A DNA stretch of 64,000 nucleotides, from positions 868,001 to 932,000 of the forward strand of contig JADJOR010000001.1 in NCBI GenBank assembly GCA_016713665.1, read 5' to 3'. The notes below the pieces were generated by a model. The model did no database searches, was not told where the DNA came from, and saw only the letters and a program-made list of their open reading frames with translations. A program made the position numbers and the translations under genes. Below are positions 27,492-37,297 of this stretch, one piece after another. How positions within the stretch are numbered: position 1 is the stretch's first letter; each line of letters begins with the position of its first letter. This DNA comes from Deltaproteobacteria bacterium. GTDB lineage: Bacteria > Myxococcota_A > UBA9160 > UBA4427.

Positions 27492-29015
27492 TCAGATCTT
27501 CCGATCGCGCCCGACCCAGTAGGGATCCCGGAGCCTCCGGACGTAGAGCTTGCCGCTCGGATGGCGCGGCAGCTCCGCCTCGAAGTCGATCGACCGGGGC
27601 ACTTTGTAGCCCGCCAGATGCGCCCGCGCGTGGGCCAGCAACGAGACCGCCAGCGCCTCCGACGCCCGCTCGCCGGGGCGCAGCTCGATCGCCGCCTTGA
27701 CCGACTCGCCCCACTCCTCGTCCGGAATGCCAAAGACGGCGACGTCGGCGACAGCCGGATGCTCGAGCAGGACCTGCTCGATCTCGGCGGGATAGATGTT
27801 GACGCCCCCCGAGATGATCATGTGGGAGCGGCGATCGGCGAGATGGACGTAGCCCGCGCCGTCGACGAAGCCGACGTCGCCGATCGTGAAGACACCGGGC
27901 TCGAGATAGGCGGCCGCGGTCTTCTGCGGATCACCGTGGTAGGCGAAGGGCTCGGGCGAACTCGCGCTCCGGCAGTAGAGATCGCCGACCTCGCTCGCCC
28001 CCAGGCGCCGGCCCGTCTCGTCGACGGCGAAGACCTCGAAGCCCGGCAGCGCGCGACCGACCGAGCCCGGATGCGCGAGCCAGTCCGCCGAGTCGATCAG
28101 CGTGTTGACCCCGCCTTCGGTCCCCCCCCAGTATTCGACGAGGATCGGTCCCCACCACTCGATCATGCGCCGCTTCACGGCCACCGAGATCGGCGCCGCC
28201 CCGTGGAGCGCCACGCGCAGCTTCGGCGCGCGGAAGGCCGCGCGCTCCGCCTCCGGCAGGCGCAGCAGTCGGACGAACATCGTCGGCACGAAGTGGGCAT
28301 GGGCGACCTCGCGCCGCATCAGGATCTCGAGGGCCTCCCGGTCGTCCCAGCGCGGGAGGATCAGGACCGGGGCCCCGCTCGCGTTGTCGTAGACCGCGAA
28401 CATGAGGGGCGCCGCGTGATACATCGGACCCGTGATCAGGTGGGGACCCGAGCCATCGAGACCGATCCCGCGCCCGTAGCGGACGAACCCCTCGAGCGCG
28501 GCGCCGACGCTCGAAGGCCGCGCACGCTTCACGCCCTTCGGCCGACCCGTCGTCCCGCTCGTGTAGATCATGTTGCCGCCGGCGGGGCCTTCGAGATCGA
28601 TCGGGCGAGGGTGGACCGCGTCGAGGAGGCGGTCGAGCCCGTCTCCGACCTCGAGGACGCGAACGCCCGGATGCCGGGTCGCGACGCGGTGGGCGAGCGC
28701 CGCGTAGCGATCGTCGGTGACGAGCACGCACGCCCCGGAGTCGCCGACGACGTAGTCGATCTCCTCCTCGGCGAGGTGCCAGTTGATCGGCGTGACCCAG
28801 AGGCCGGCGAAGATCCCGCCGAGCAGGAGCTCGATGCCCTCGACCCGGTTGCCCATCAGGAGCGCGAGATGGCTCCCGGGCGCGAGCCCCGCATCGTGGC
28901 GCAGGAAGCTCGCGAAGCGCGCGATGCGGTCGACGAGCTCGCCGTAGCTGCGCGTGCGGGTGCCGTCGTCGAGGGCGAGTGCCGCTGATCTCGTCCGGGC
29001 CAGCTCGAACAACAC
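27492..29015 (-). CDS. AMP-forming acyl-CoA synthetase
   Basis: 507 residues of the AMP-binding family: YTSGTTGRPKGV (about residue 152), WGGTEGG (about 296), IGDVGFVDGAGYVHLADRRS (about 379), SGGVNIYPAEIEQ and the C-terminal HPSGKLYVRRL with the catalytic Lys. The acid activated is unknown; bulky or medium-chain acids are typical for this branch. The start is GTG at 29015, reading MLFELARTRS. It is only 16 bp downstream of a lipoprotein gene on the same strand. A second ligase, more FadD3-like, lies at 18.4 kb. Confidence 0.88.
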   Translation of the reverse strand: MLFELARTRSAALALDDGTRTRSYGELVDRIARFASFLRHDAGLAPGSHLALLMGNRVEGIELLLGGIFAGLWVTPINWHLAEEEIDYVVGDSGACVLVTDDRYAALAHRVATRHPGVRVLEVGDGLDRLLDAVHPRPIDLEGPAGGNMIYTSGTTGRPKGVKRARPSSVGAALEGFVRYGRGIGLDGSGPHLITGPMYHAAPLMFAVYDNASGAPVLILPRWDDREALEILMRREVAHAHFVPTMFVRLLRLPEAERAAFRAPKLRVALHGAAPISVAVKRRMIEWWGPILVEYWGGTEGGVNTLIDSADWLAHPGSVGRALPGFEVFAVDETGRRLGASEVGDLYCRSASSPEPFAYHGDPQKTAAAYLEPGVFTIGDVGFVDGAGYVHLADRRSHMIISGGVNIYPAEIEQVLLEHPAVADVAVFGIPDEEWGESVKAAIELRPGERASEALAVSLLAHARAHLAGYKVPRSIDFEAELPRHPSGKLYVRRLRDPYWVGRDRKI

Positions 29016-29031
29016 GGTCGGCGCGCCCCGC

Positions 29032-30201
29032 CTAACGCTCGGCCAGGATCTTCTTGCAGTCCGGCCCGGTCAGGTTGGTGATCAGTCCCTTCGAGAACGA
29101 ACGTTTCACGACGTCGCCCTCGAGGATCGGGATCGTGAGGTCGTCGGCATGAACTGCGACCCAGGTGTCCTCGCCCGTGATCTGTTGCGTGGCGACGCCG
29201 CTCGCGATGACGCGCTCGGTGCGCACCTCGGAGCCGTCGGACTGCTGCGAGACCTCGACGCGGCGGAACTCGATCGGCTCCTCGGGATCGACGCCCTGCT
29301 CGATGCCGAGGGAGATCTGATAGATGTGGGACTCGCCGTCCTTCGCCTTGCGGTGCGCCAGGACGTGTCCGCGGGGCGAGACTCGGGTTCCGAGCGGGAT
29401 CTCGAGACAGGAGAGCGCCTCGGAGATGGCCGTCTCGAAGAGCGTGTCGATCGTGACCGGCGAGATCGTGCAGGCCTGATCGAGATCCTTGTTCTCCTGC
29501 TGCGCCTTGTGATTCACGAGGAACGTACGCTTGACCGCGTCCTCCCACGCCTTCTGCACGAGCTCGACGTCGAAGGCGACCTCGACGGTGTGGGTGCAGG
29601 TCCCGGGCTTCTTCGCGACGTCCGCCTCGGTCTGCCACGGGAGCTTCGACGGCTTCGACCAGACGGCCGCGTGGCGATGGGTCGTGAAGCGCGTCACGAT
29701 CGCGTAGTCCCCGCTCGGGACGATCTTCACGTCGAAGCCCTCGAATTCGGGCCGCTCGCGGTCGGTCCGCAGCGCCTCGTCTTCCGGCTTCGAGCGCTCG
29801 ATCACCGCCGCCCCGAACGTCGCCGCGATCTTCTCGAGCCCGTGACGCACCTGCGCCCGCGGCTTCACGAGCGTTCCCTCGTCGAGATTCTCGGAGGGTC
29901 GATCGATCACGGAGACCTCGAAGACGCGCTTCGCCCGCTCCTCCTCCGTCGGATACGGCACGGCCTTGTTCATCGCGACGACGGGAAACGCATCGAGATC
30001 CGAAGCGACGGGCTTGGCGCAGCCGCCGAGTCCGGATGCGAGGAGGCTGCCCGAAAGCGCCAGCACGAGGGGGAGCGATCCACGCCCCGCCCGGCGCCGA
30101 CTGCGAGATCCGCGCCGGCCCTTCGCTCCGCCGCTGTCCACCGCTCCGAAGAACCCGGACCCCGAACGCTCCGACCTTGCGCGCAAACTCGAATCCCCCA
30201 C
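29032..30201 (-). CDS. Putative lipoprotein of unknown function
   Basis: 389 residues, no family recognised. A long Arg/Gly/Ser-rich leader is followed by LVLALSGSLLASGLGGC, a hydrophobic stretch ending in a plausible lipobox Cys near residue 61. The mature part is soluble and mixed alpha/beta, with one CTHTVEVAFDVEL segment and five cysteines. The GTG start gives an unusually long n-region (about 43 residues), so a later start is possible, but no ATG lies before the hydrophobic stretch. It is upstream of and close to the acyl-CoA synthetase, and divergent from asd across 168 bp. Confidence 0.65.
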   Translation of the reverse strand: MGDSSLRARSERSGSGFFGAVDSGGAKGRRGSRSRRRAGRGSLPLVLALSGSLLASGLGGCAKPVASDLDAFPVVAMNKAVPYPTEEERAKRVFEVSVIDRPSENLDEGTLVKPRAQVRHGLEKIAATFGAAVIERSKPEDEALRTDRERPEFEGFDVKIVPSGDYAIVTRFTTHRHAAVWSKPSKLPWQTEADVAKKPGTCTHTVEVAFDVELVQKAWEDAVKRTFLVNHKAQQENKDLDQACTISPVTIDTLFETAISEALSCLEIPLGTRVSPRGHVLAHRKAKDGESHIYQISLGIEQGVDPEEPIEFRRVEVSQQSDGSEVRTERVIASGVATQQITGEDTWVAVHADDLTIPILEGDVVKRSFSKGLITNLTGPDCKKILAER

Positions 30202-30369
30202 GCGATCCCCCCGATCCGCCGGTCACGCCGGCCTGGTCCTCGACGGCCGGAGAGTACAGCCCGCGGGGCCCGCTGCCATCAGCGAGCCGATCCCGAGCGT
30301 CCGCAATCGCCGACGGCGCCCCGGAAACCGCCTCGGGGAGTTCCGCCATCTGGTTGATTCTGCTATCGA

Positions 30370-31503
30370 ATGGCCCCCATGGCGATTCGAGATGTCGGCA
30401 TCGTGGGTTGGCGGGGAATGGTCGGGTCCGTGTTGCTCGAGCGCATGCGCGCCGAGAGCGATTTCCAGGGGCTGACGACGACGTTCTATTCGACCAGCCA
30501 GGTCGGCGGGCTCGGGCCCGACGTCGGCCATGGCGCCCGACCCCTCGTCGACGCCTACGACGCGAACGCGCTGGCGCGCCACGACTGCATCATCACCTGC
30601 CAGGGCGGCGACTACACCAAGCAGGTCCTGCCGAGTCTGCGCGAGCGGGGCTGGCAAGGCTTCTGGATCGACGCGGCCTCGGCCAAGCGCATGGACGACG
30701 ACTCGGTCATCGTCCTCGATCCCGTCAATCGCGCCGTGATCGACCGCGGCATCGAGACCGGCGTCAAGAACTACATCGGCGGCAACTGCACCGTCAGCCT
30801 CATGCTGCTCGCCCTCGGCGGCCTCTTCGCCGAGGACCTGATCGAGTGGATGACCTGCATGACCTATCAGGCGGCCTCGGGCGGCGGGGCCCGACACATG
30901 CGCGAGCTGATCGCGCAGATGGGCGTGCTCGGCGAGAAGAGCCGCGACCTGATGGGGGCGGGCGACTCGGGGATCCTCGAGCTCGATCGCCGCGTCAGCC
31001 AGGTCCTGCGCAGCGACGCGATGCCGACCGAGAGCTTCGGTGTCCCGCTCGCCGCGAGCCTGATCCCCTGGATCGATCGCGGCATGGAGAGCGGCGACAC
31101 GCGCGAGGAGTGGAAGGCCTTCGCCGAGGGCAACAAGATCCTCGGCCGAAGCGACCGCCCGATCCCGATCGACTCGATCTGCGTCCGCGTCGGCGCCATG
31201 CGCTGCCACAGCCAGGCCTTCACGATCAAGCTGCGCCGCGACGTTCCCCTCGCCGACGTCGAGGCGCTCATCGCGGGCCACAACGAATGGGCGAAGCTCG
31301 TCCGCAACGACAAGGAATCGACGCTCGCCGAGCTCTCGCCCGCCGCCGTGTCGGGGACCCTCGCGATCCCGGTCGGCCGGGTCCACAAGCTGCGTCTCGG
31401 GCCGGAATATCTCGGCGCCTTCACGGTCGGCGATCAGCTGCTCTGGGGCGCGGCGGAGCCGCTGCGAAGGACGCTGAACATCCTGCGCGAGGCGGGAGTC
31501 TAG
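30370..31503 (+). CDS. asd: Aspartate-semialdehyde dehydrogenase
   Basis: 377 residues, very close to the E. coli-type Asd. NADP motif VGIVGWRGMVGSVLLERM (residues about 9-26); STSQ; CQGGDYT; WIDAASAKRMDDDSVIVLDP; active-site cysteine in IGGNCTVSLMLLALGGLF (about 140); TYQAASGGGARHMREL; and the late RVGAMRCHSQAF with the catalytic His. It makes aspartate semialdehyde for lysine/diaminopimelate, threonine and methionine. Two in-frame ATGs nine bases apart (30370 and 30379) both fit; no strong Shine-Dalgarno decides. It stands alone among acyl-CoA genes. Confidence 0.96.
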   Translation: MAPMAIRDVGIVGWRGMVGSVLLERMRAESDFQGLTTTFYSTSQVGGLGPDVGHGARPLVDAYDANALARHDCIITCQGGDYTKQVLPSLRERGWQGFWIDAASAKRMDDDSVIVLDPVNRAVIDRGIETGVKNYIGGNCTVSLMLLALGGLFAEDLIEWMTCMTYQAASGGGARHMRELIAQMGVLGEKSRDLMGAGDSGILELDRRVSQVLRSDAMPTESFGVPLAASLIPWIDRGMESGDTREEWKAFAEGNKILGRSDRPIPIDSICVRVGAMRCHSQAFTIKLRRDVPLADVEALIAGHNEWAKLVRNDKESTLAELSPAAVSGTLAIPVGRVHKLRLGPEYLGAFTVGDQLLWGAAEPLRRTLNILREAGV

Positions 31504-31508
31504 GCATC

Positions 31509-31526
31509 GCGGATCACCCGATCCGC
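31509..31526. terminator. Hairpin between convergent asd and decarboxylase-like gene
   Basis: GCGGATC (31509-31515) and GATCCGC (31520-31526) form a perfect 7-bp stem with a four-base ACCC loop, five bases after the asd stop. No T-run follows on either strand, so a termination role is only suggested by position between converging genes. Confidence 0.4.
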
Positions 31527-31547
31527 CGAGGCCCCGCCCGGTCCCGC

Positions 31548-32309
31548 CTAACCCCGCCGCGGCCCGCCCATCGTCCCGGGCCAACGTGACCCGCCGATCG
31601 TGTCGACGAACGGCCAGTACGCATCCGGATCGAGGCGGCCTTCCAGCGTGATCGCGCGGCCCAGGAACTTCGGCCACCAGAGCCGCGCGCCCAGATATTC
31701 CCGCATCGGGAGCAGCGTCGCGATCGGATCCCACTTCGAGGGCAGCAGCGTCAGCTCGCCCTCGACCTCTTCGACGTGGGCCGTCGCGTAGCTGCTCTTC
31801 ACGCGGACGACGTGAGGCGGGAAGTCGTAGGCCTTCTCGACCCCGCCGACGGCGCGGGAGACCTTGATCCACCACTCGTTCTCTTCATGATTCTCCGGGA
31901 TCGGCAGCGTCTGCTTCACCTTCCCCTCGAACTCGACGAAGCTGTAGCCCTGGTGGGTGCAGCGGGCCGTGACCGCGTTCCCGAATCGGTAGTAGTCGAT
32001 CTCGCAGGGATGCTTCGGCTGGCCGTTCATGTCCCGGCTGATGAAGATCGCCGACTCCTGGTCGATGCCGTAGGCCAGGGTGTAGACGCCTTGCGTCCCG
32101 CGGTAGTCGGCATCGACCGTGATGAAGATGCCGTACTCGGGGACGTCGGGGACGGCGACCTGGTAGATCGAGAGGTGGACGTTCGGCTCGCGCCCCGGAT
32201 CGATTCCCGGGGGCAGCAACGTCGCGATCCGCGACTTGTCCGTCCGGTAGTCGATCTTGAGGATCGGCCAGTTCGCGATCTCACCGCCGTCGATCTGGGG
32301 TCCCGCCAT
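31548..32309 (-). CDS. Acetoacetate decarboxylase-family protein
   Basis: 253 residues. The family pattern is visible: HLSIYQVAVPDVPEYG, GVYTLAYGIDQESAIFISRD, then MNGQPKHPCEID (about residues 95-106) and a second beta-barrel half. In true acetoacetate decarboxylase, two adjacent lysines (PKK) make the Schiff base and tune its pKa. Here the first Lys is present and the second is His, so the chemistry may differ (aldolase or dehydratase activities are known in the wider family). It lies 72 bp downstream of a FadA-type thiolase on the same strand, consistent with handling a beta-ketoacid. Confidence 0.75.
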   Translation of the reverse strand: MAGPQIDGGEIANWPILKIDYRTDKSRIATLLPPGIDPGREPNVHLSIYQVAVPDVPEYGIFITVDADYRGTQGVYTLAYGIDQESAIFISRDMNGQPKHPCEIDYYRFGNAVTARCTHQGYSFVEFEGKVKQTLPIPENHEENEWWIKVSRAVGGVEKAYDFPPHVVRVKSSYATAHVEEVEGELTLLPSKWDPIATLLPMREYLGARLWWPKFLGRAITLEGRLDPDAYWPFVDTIGGSRWPGTMGGPRRG

Positions 32310-32381
32310 GCTCGATCTCCCTTCGTCGTTCGCCCTTCGAGATCCTCTCGCCGCCGCGGGCCCGTCGCCGCCCTCGTCCGC

Positions 32382-33578
32382 TCAGCAGGCCTCGAACAGC
32401 GACGCGAGGCCCTGGCCGCCGCCGATGCACATCGTCACGATGCCGTAGCGCTTCTTCGAGCGGCGCAGCTCGCGGACCAGCAGGCCCGTCATGCGCGAGC
32501 CCGTCATGCCGAAGGGATGGCCGATCGAGATCGAGCCACCCGACGGGTTCAGCTTCTCGTTCGGGATCCCGAGCGTGCGCTGGCAATAGAGGACCTGCGA
32601 GGCGAAGGCCTCGTTCAGCTCGACGATGTCGATGTCGTTCATCGTGAGGCCATGGCGCTTCAAGAGCTTCGGCACCGCGAAGACCGGGCCGATGCCCATC
32701 TCCTCGGGCCCGCAGCCCGCGACCGCCGTGCCGCGGTAGATCGCGAGCGGCTGGATGCCGAGCTGCTTCGCGCGCTCCATCGACATGAGCAGCGTCGCCG
32801 ACGCGCCGTCGGAGAGCTGGGAGGCGTTGCCGGCCGTGACCGTCCCGCCCTCTTCCGGCTTCTTGAAGACGGGCGCGAGCTTGCGCAGGCCCTCGATCGT
32901 CGTGTCGGCGCGGTTGCATTCGTCCTTCTCGACGGTGAACGCCTCCTCGAAGGGCTCGCCCTCCTTCGGCGTGACCTTGCGGGTCACCTTCATCGGCGCG
33001 ATCTCTTCGGCGACGTATCCCGCGGCGGCCGCCTTCGCATAACGCTGCTGGCTCTGGAGCGCGTACTGGTCCTGATCCTCGCGCGAGACCTTGTAGCGCT
33101 CGGCCACGATCTCGGCGGTGATGCCCATCGGGTAGTAGAGGCCGGGGAAGCGCGCGGCCGCGGTCTTGTTGGCGAGGCGGGTCCGGTTCTGGGTCCCGTC
33201 CTGCATCATCGAGATCGTCTCGACGCCGGCGCCGATCGCGACCTCGGCGCCCTCCTGGAGGATCTGGTTCGCCGCCATCATGATCGCCTGGGAGCCCGAC
33301 GAGCAGAAGCGGTTCACCGTCGTCGCCGCCGCCGTCTGCGGGATGCCCGCCACCATCGAGGCGATGCGCGCCATGTTCATGCCCATGCAGCCCTCGGGAT
33401 GGCCGCAGCCGAGGATCACGTCCTCGACCTCCTTGGGATCGAGATTCTTCTGCTGCGCGAGCACCTCGCGGATCGCGTGGGCCGTGTAGTCGACGGGCTC
33501 CGTCAGGTTGAAGGAACCGCGGTGGGCCTTGGTCAGGCCGGTTCGAAGACTGCCGACGATCACTGCTTCACGCGCCAT
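32382..33578 (-). CDS. Acetyl-CoA C-acyltransferase (FadA-type thiolase)
   Basis: 398 residues with all classical thiolase II signatures: nucleophilic Cys in NRFCSSGSQAIM (about residue 91), NEAFASQVLYCQ (about 315), GHPFGMTGSR (about 347) and the second catalytic Cys in MCIGGGQG (about 383). It cleaves 3-ketoacyl-CoA with CoA. A GTG lies directly before the ATG; the ATG at 33578 is preferred because the GAGAGGAGAGA Shine-Dalgarno spaces better to it. It heads a two-gene run with the decarboxylase-like protein. Third thiolase-fold gene in the window and the only classical FadA type. Confidence 0.94.
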   Translation of the reverse strand: MAREAVIVGSLRTGLTKAHRGSFNLTEPVDYTAHAIREVLAQQKNLDPKEVEDVILGCGHPEGCMGMNMARIASMVAGIPQTAAATTVNRFCSSGSQAIMMAANQILQEGAEVAIGAGVETISMMQDGTQNRTRLANKTAAARFPGLYYPMGITAEIVAERYKVSREDQDQYALQSQQRYAKAAAAGYVAEEIAPMKVTRKVTPKEGEPFEEAFTVEKDECNRADTTIEGLRKLAPVFKKPEEGGTVTAGNASQLSDGASATLLMSMERAKQLGIQPLAIYRGTAVAGCGPEEMGIGPVFAVPKLLKRHGLTMNDIDIVELNEAFASQVLYCQRTLGIPNEKLNPSGGSISIGHPFGMTGSRMTGLLVRELRRSKKRYGIVTMCIGGGQGLASLFEAC

Positions 33579-33730
33579 CACTCTCTCCTCTCGACTCGGT
33601 TCGACTCAGTCGGGCGACTGGAAAGCCCGTACCCTATGACAGCTCGCAGGCGAGAACAACAAGCCGGGACCCGACCCGCGGTCCCGGTCTTGCGAGGCGA
33701 TCCAGCGCGCCCGCGAGGCCTCGCGAGCGA

Positions 33731-36700
33731 TCAGTCGAGGGTCATCGCGTAGGCGACGAGGTCGCGCAACGCCGCGGGCTCGAGGACGAGCCCGACGGGT
33801 GGCATGGCGGACGGACTCGGATAGCCGGGGGCGATCCGGGCATCGGGAACGAGCACGGATTCGAGGACGAAGCGCGCCCCCTTCCCCGCGACCCCGGCGA
33901 GCTCCGGCCCGATCCGGCCCCCGTGGCCCCCGCCCGCAGCCGGCGCCTCGGGATCGCCGTGACAGCGCTGACAATCCCCGACGGTCTGGAAGACGCGACG
34001 GCCCGCGACCGGATCCCCGCCCGAAAGCGCCCAGCGCCGACTCTCGAGCGGCGCCTCGCTCGAACCCGCGAGGAGTGCGCGCGCCGAGGCGGCGAGCTCG
34101 GGATCCCCCTGCGCCTGCGCGGCGACGAGGACGTCGAGGGCCTCGGCCTCGGCGAGCTCGCCGGCTCGCCATGCGACGACCGCGCTGCGGATTCCGTCCC
34201 GCGCCCGCGCATCGTCCATCGCCCCGAGCCGCCGCCAGGCGTGCTGTCGCTCGCCCGGATCGGCGCCCGTCGCGGTGGCCGAGAGCAGGGACTCGAGCCC
34301 CGCCTCGGGATCGAGGGCCAGGAGCAGATCCCGCCCCGCGATCCGGAGCGCCACCGCCGGATCGCCGATCGCGCGCCCCGCCGCCCGGCGCGCTCCCGTC
34401 TGCGGGTCGCTCTCGCGCGGTCGCTCGGCCGCGATGGCGCGAGCCCGCAGGGCCCCGAGCGCCGCGACGCGCTCGCGGACCTCGGCCGTATCCGATTCGA
34501 CGATCGCGACGAGCTCGGCGTCGGATCGCGGTGAGACCCCGTACTCGCCGGCGATCTCGAGGGCACGCGCGCCGAAAGAGGAGTCCGTGAGGGCGCGCCC
34601 CTCCGCGAGCAGGACCTCCGCGACGAGCTCGCGATCGATCGGCGCGAGCGGGCGATGGAACCCCATCGTGAGATCGCGGCTCGGCGGCTCGGCATAACGG
34701 GCGAGCTGCTCGAGCGCGAGGGAACGCAGGCCTTCGTGCTGCCGCTCGTCGGCGACGTAACGGGCCAGCGCGGTCGCCCCGTCGATGCTGCGCAGTCGCA
34801 CGTTCGCGCCGATCGCGCGGCGATGGAGCGCCTGGGCGATCTGGCGATCGTCCGCCCCCGCCGGCGGGAGCGACGCGAGCCGTGCGGCGAGCGCAGGCAT
34901 GGCGCCGTCGATCGGCCCGTCGTAGATCGCCCGCGCCGCCTCGACGACGAGCAGCGGGTCGGGATCCTCGAGCTGGGCCGCGATCCGCGCGTCCCCGGCC
35001 CGCCGCAGGACGAGCAGCACCGCGAGGCGCACCGACCGGCTCGGATCCCCCGCATGCGCGAGCACGGCGTCCAGGTCGCCGATCCGCGAGAGCGCCTGGA
35101 CCGCGGCGTGACGCAGGAATACGTCCCGATCTTCGTTCTCGCGCAGGAGCGCGATCAGCGGCTCCAGACTCTCGCGATCGGCGAGCCGGCCCACCGCCTG
35201 CGCCGCGAAGAAGCGCACGCGTGGCGAGGAATCGGCGAGCCCGCCGCGAACCCAGGGGAGCCACTCGGACGCCCGCGCCTCGCCGACCACGCGGGCGAGC
35301 TGGGCGCGCACCTCCTCCGGCGCGTCCGCGAGCCAGTCCCGCGGCTCGGCCAGCGCCGCGAGTCCATCGGCCCCGATCTGCCCCAGGCCCCAGAGCGCAT
35401 GCAGGCGTGGGATGGGCTCCGCCTTCGGATCGCGCGCGAGTGCTTCGAGCGGTGCGATCGCGCGACGCCGCGCGAGCTCGAATTGCGCCCGGAGGCGCAG
35501 TCGCTGGTCGGGGAACCCGAGCCAATCGACGAGATCCCCCGTTGCCTGCTCCGACATCCTGCGCCGTGCGATCTGCGCGAGCTGCGCGACCCGCGGATCG
35601 GCCCGGGACGGCGCGTGCTCGAAGACCCTGACGCCCCGCCCGTCGCCCAGCTGATCGAAGAGCGCCGCGAACATGCGCCCGTCCCACGAGAAATCGAAGT
35701 CCGGCGCGAGCACGGACCAGATGAAACGATGTCGATCGACGAGCTCGAAGCCCCCCGCGCGGCTCGAGGGCGAAGGACCAGATCCCGCTCTGGCCGTAGA
35801 CGTAGGCGTAGTCGCAGAGAAAGAAGTGGTTCGCATAACGCGCCGGCAGCCCGAGGCCCGGGTAGTGGACGAAGCCCGACGGCCCGTTCCCGATCTGCCC
35901 GACGGGCGGCACGATCCAGGCCGGCTGGGTCTCGTGCTGGAGATCGAAGAGCCGCTCGGCCATCCAGGGGCCGCGGACGTAGTCGTCGGCGAGCGACTGA
36001 TAGGGCATGGCCCAGCCGGTCTCGCCGCCCTCGACGACGTAGACCAGGCGGGCGGGGTCGCCGCCGTCGCCGTTGTTGTCGCCGGTGAAGAGATTGCCGT
36101 GGTCGTCGAAGGCGAGCTCCTGCGGATTGCGCAGGCCGGTGGCGAAGACCTCGAGCCCGCTCCCGTCCGGATTCATCCGGAACACCGCGCCCCGCCCGGG
36201 TCCGAGCGGCGGCTCGAGCACGCGCCCGTCCGGCAGCTCGATGTGATAGCTGCGATCCCCGACCGAGACGTAGAGCCGGCCGTCCGGTCCCCAGGCGAAG
36301 CCGTGGAGATCATGGCCGCCGAGCGAGGTCTTGACGCCGAAGCCCCGGACGAGCTCGCTCGTCTCCTCGGCGACGCCGTCGAAATCCTCGTCCCGGATGC
36401 GGAAGATCGAGGGAATGTCGGCGAGCCAGATCGTCCCCTCGCGCGCTTCGACGCCGGCGAGCAGGCCGCTCAGCTCGTCGCCGAAGCGAGCGAGCTCGGC
36501 GCGCCGGTCCGCGCGGCCGTCGTCATCGCGATCCTCGAGGACGACGAGTCGGTCGGCCTCGCGCGTGAAGTGGTCCGGATCGGGGATCGCGCCTCGGGCG
36601 ATGGCGTCCCGTTGATAGGCGCGCCGATCCTCGAGCGTACGGGCGGCGAGATCCGCCTCGAGCCAGTCGTGGCGGCGATTGTCCTCGGTCCCGGCGTCCC

Positions 36701-37049
36701 GACGATGGGACTCGGCGAGCAGGACCCGGCCCCGCTCGTCGACGTCGAGGGAGACGAGCGTGCCCTCGCTCAATCGATCGTCGAAGGTCGCCATCGTCAT
36801 GCCGTCGATCAGCTCGGCCTCACAGCCCCCGAGCGCGCAGCTCACGCTGCCGAACATCCCGCGACCGACGAGCCCGAGCAGCATCCCGAACGGCGCTTCC
36901 CGGGCGATGGTCCACTTCACGACGACGGTCACGCCGAGCCAGGCGACGAGCGGAAGGACGACCACCAGCACGCCGAGCGTGCGCAGGACGCGGCGCGCGC
37001 GCGATCGCTTCGGCGGCGTCATCGATTCGGGGCGAGAAGGCGTCGCCAT
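33731..37049 (-). pseudogene. Frameshifted membrane-anchored sugar dehydrogenase-like/HEAT/cytochrome c protein
   Basis: The gene reads in two frames. From ATG 37049 to about 35757 it encodes a basic N-terminus, one membrane helix (VLVVVLPLVAWLGVTVVV), then a glucose/sorbosone-dehydrogenase-like propeller (GFAWGPDGRLYVSVGDRS, ATGLRNPQELAFDDHGNLFTGDNN). From about 35750 to 33731 another frame continues seamlessly (FELVDRHRFIWSVLAPDFDF), with HEAT-like helical repeats and a C-terminal cytochrome c with CQRCH. The switch lies in a six-C run at 35751-35756 (+ strand); removing one base restores a single protein of about 1100 residues. As it stands the first frame runs on in nonsense to 33606. Similar proteins are common in Planctomycetes. 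A sequencing error is as likely as real decay. Confidence 0.8.
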
Positions 37050-37297
37050 GGATCTCCCGGCTGGGCATCGACCAGATCGGACGTCGCGTGGGATAACACA
37101 TCGCGCCGCGGACCCGCCCCTCGTGCGCCGCTCGCTCGACGTCGCCCTGCGTGCAGCGACCCCCAACCGTCGCGCGCGGGCACCGACCTCGCGAGGCGGT
37201 CCGCCGATTGCTGCTCGCCTGCGGCGGACTTGCGCATCGCGCGATTCCATGCCGGATCGACGCTTCCGGCCGTATACTCGCCCCGACAGGAGCTTCC

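Noticed and set aside
33606..35750. C-terminal continuation of the dehydrogenase gene in its first frame to 33606
   Set aside because: After the C run this frame is Arg/Gly-rich nonsense; HEAT repeats and the CxxCH cytochrome motif are in the other frame.
37260..37290. A full sigma70 promoter before the VWA-FHA gene
   Set aside because: A TATACT -10-like box exists, but no acceptable -35 hexamer lies 16-18 bases upstream.
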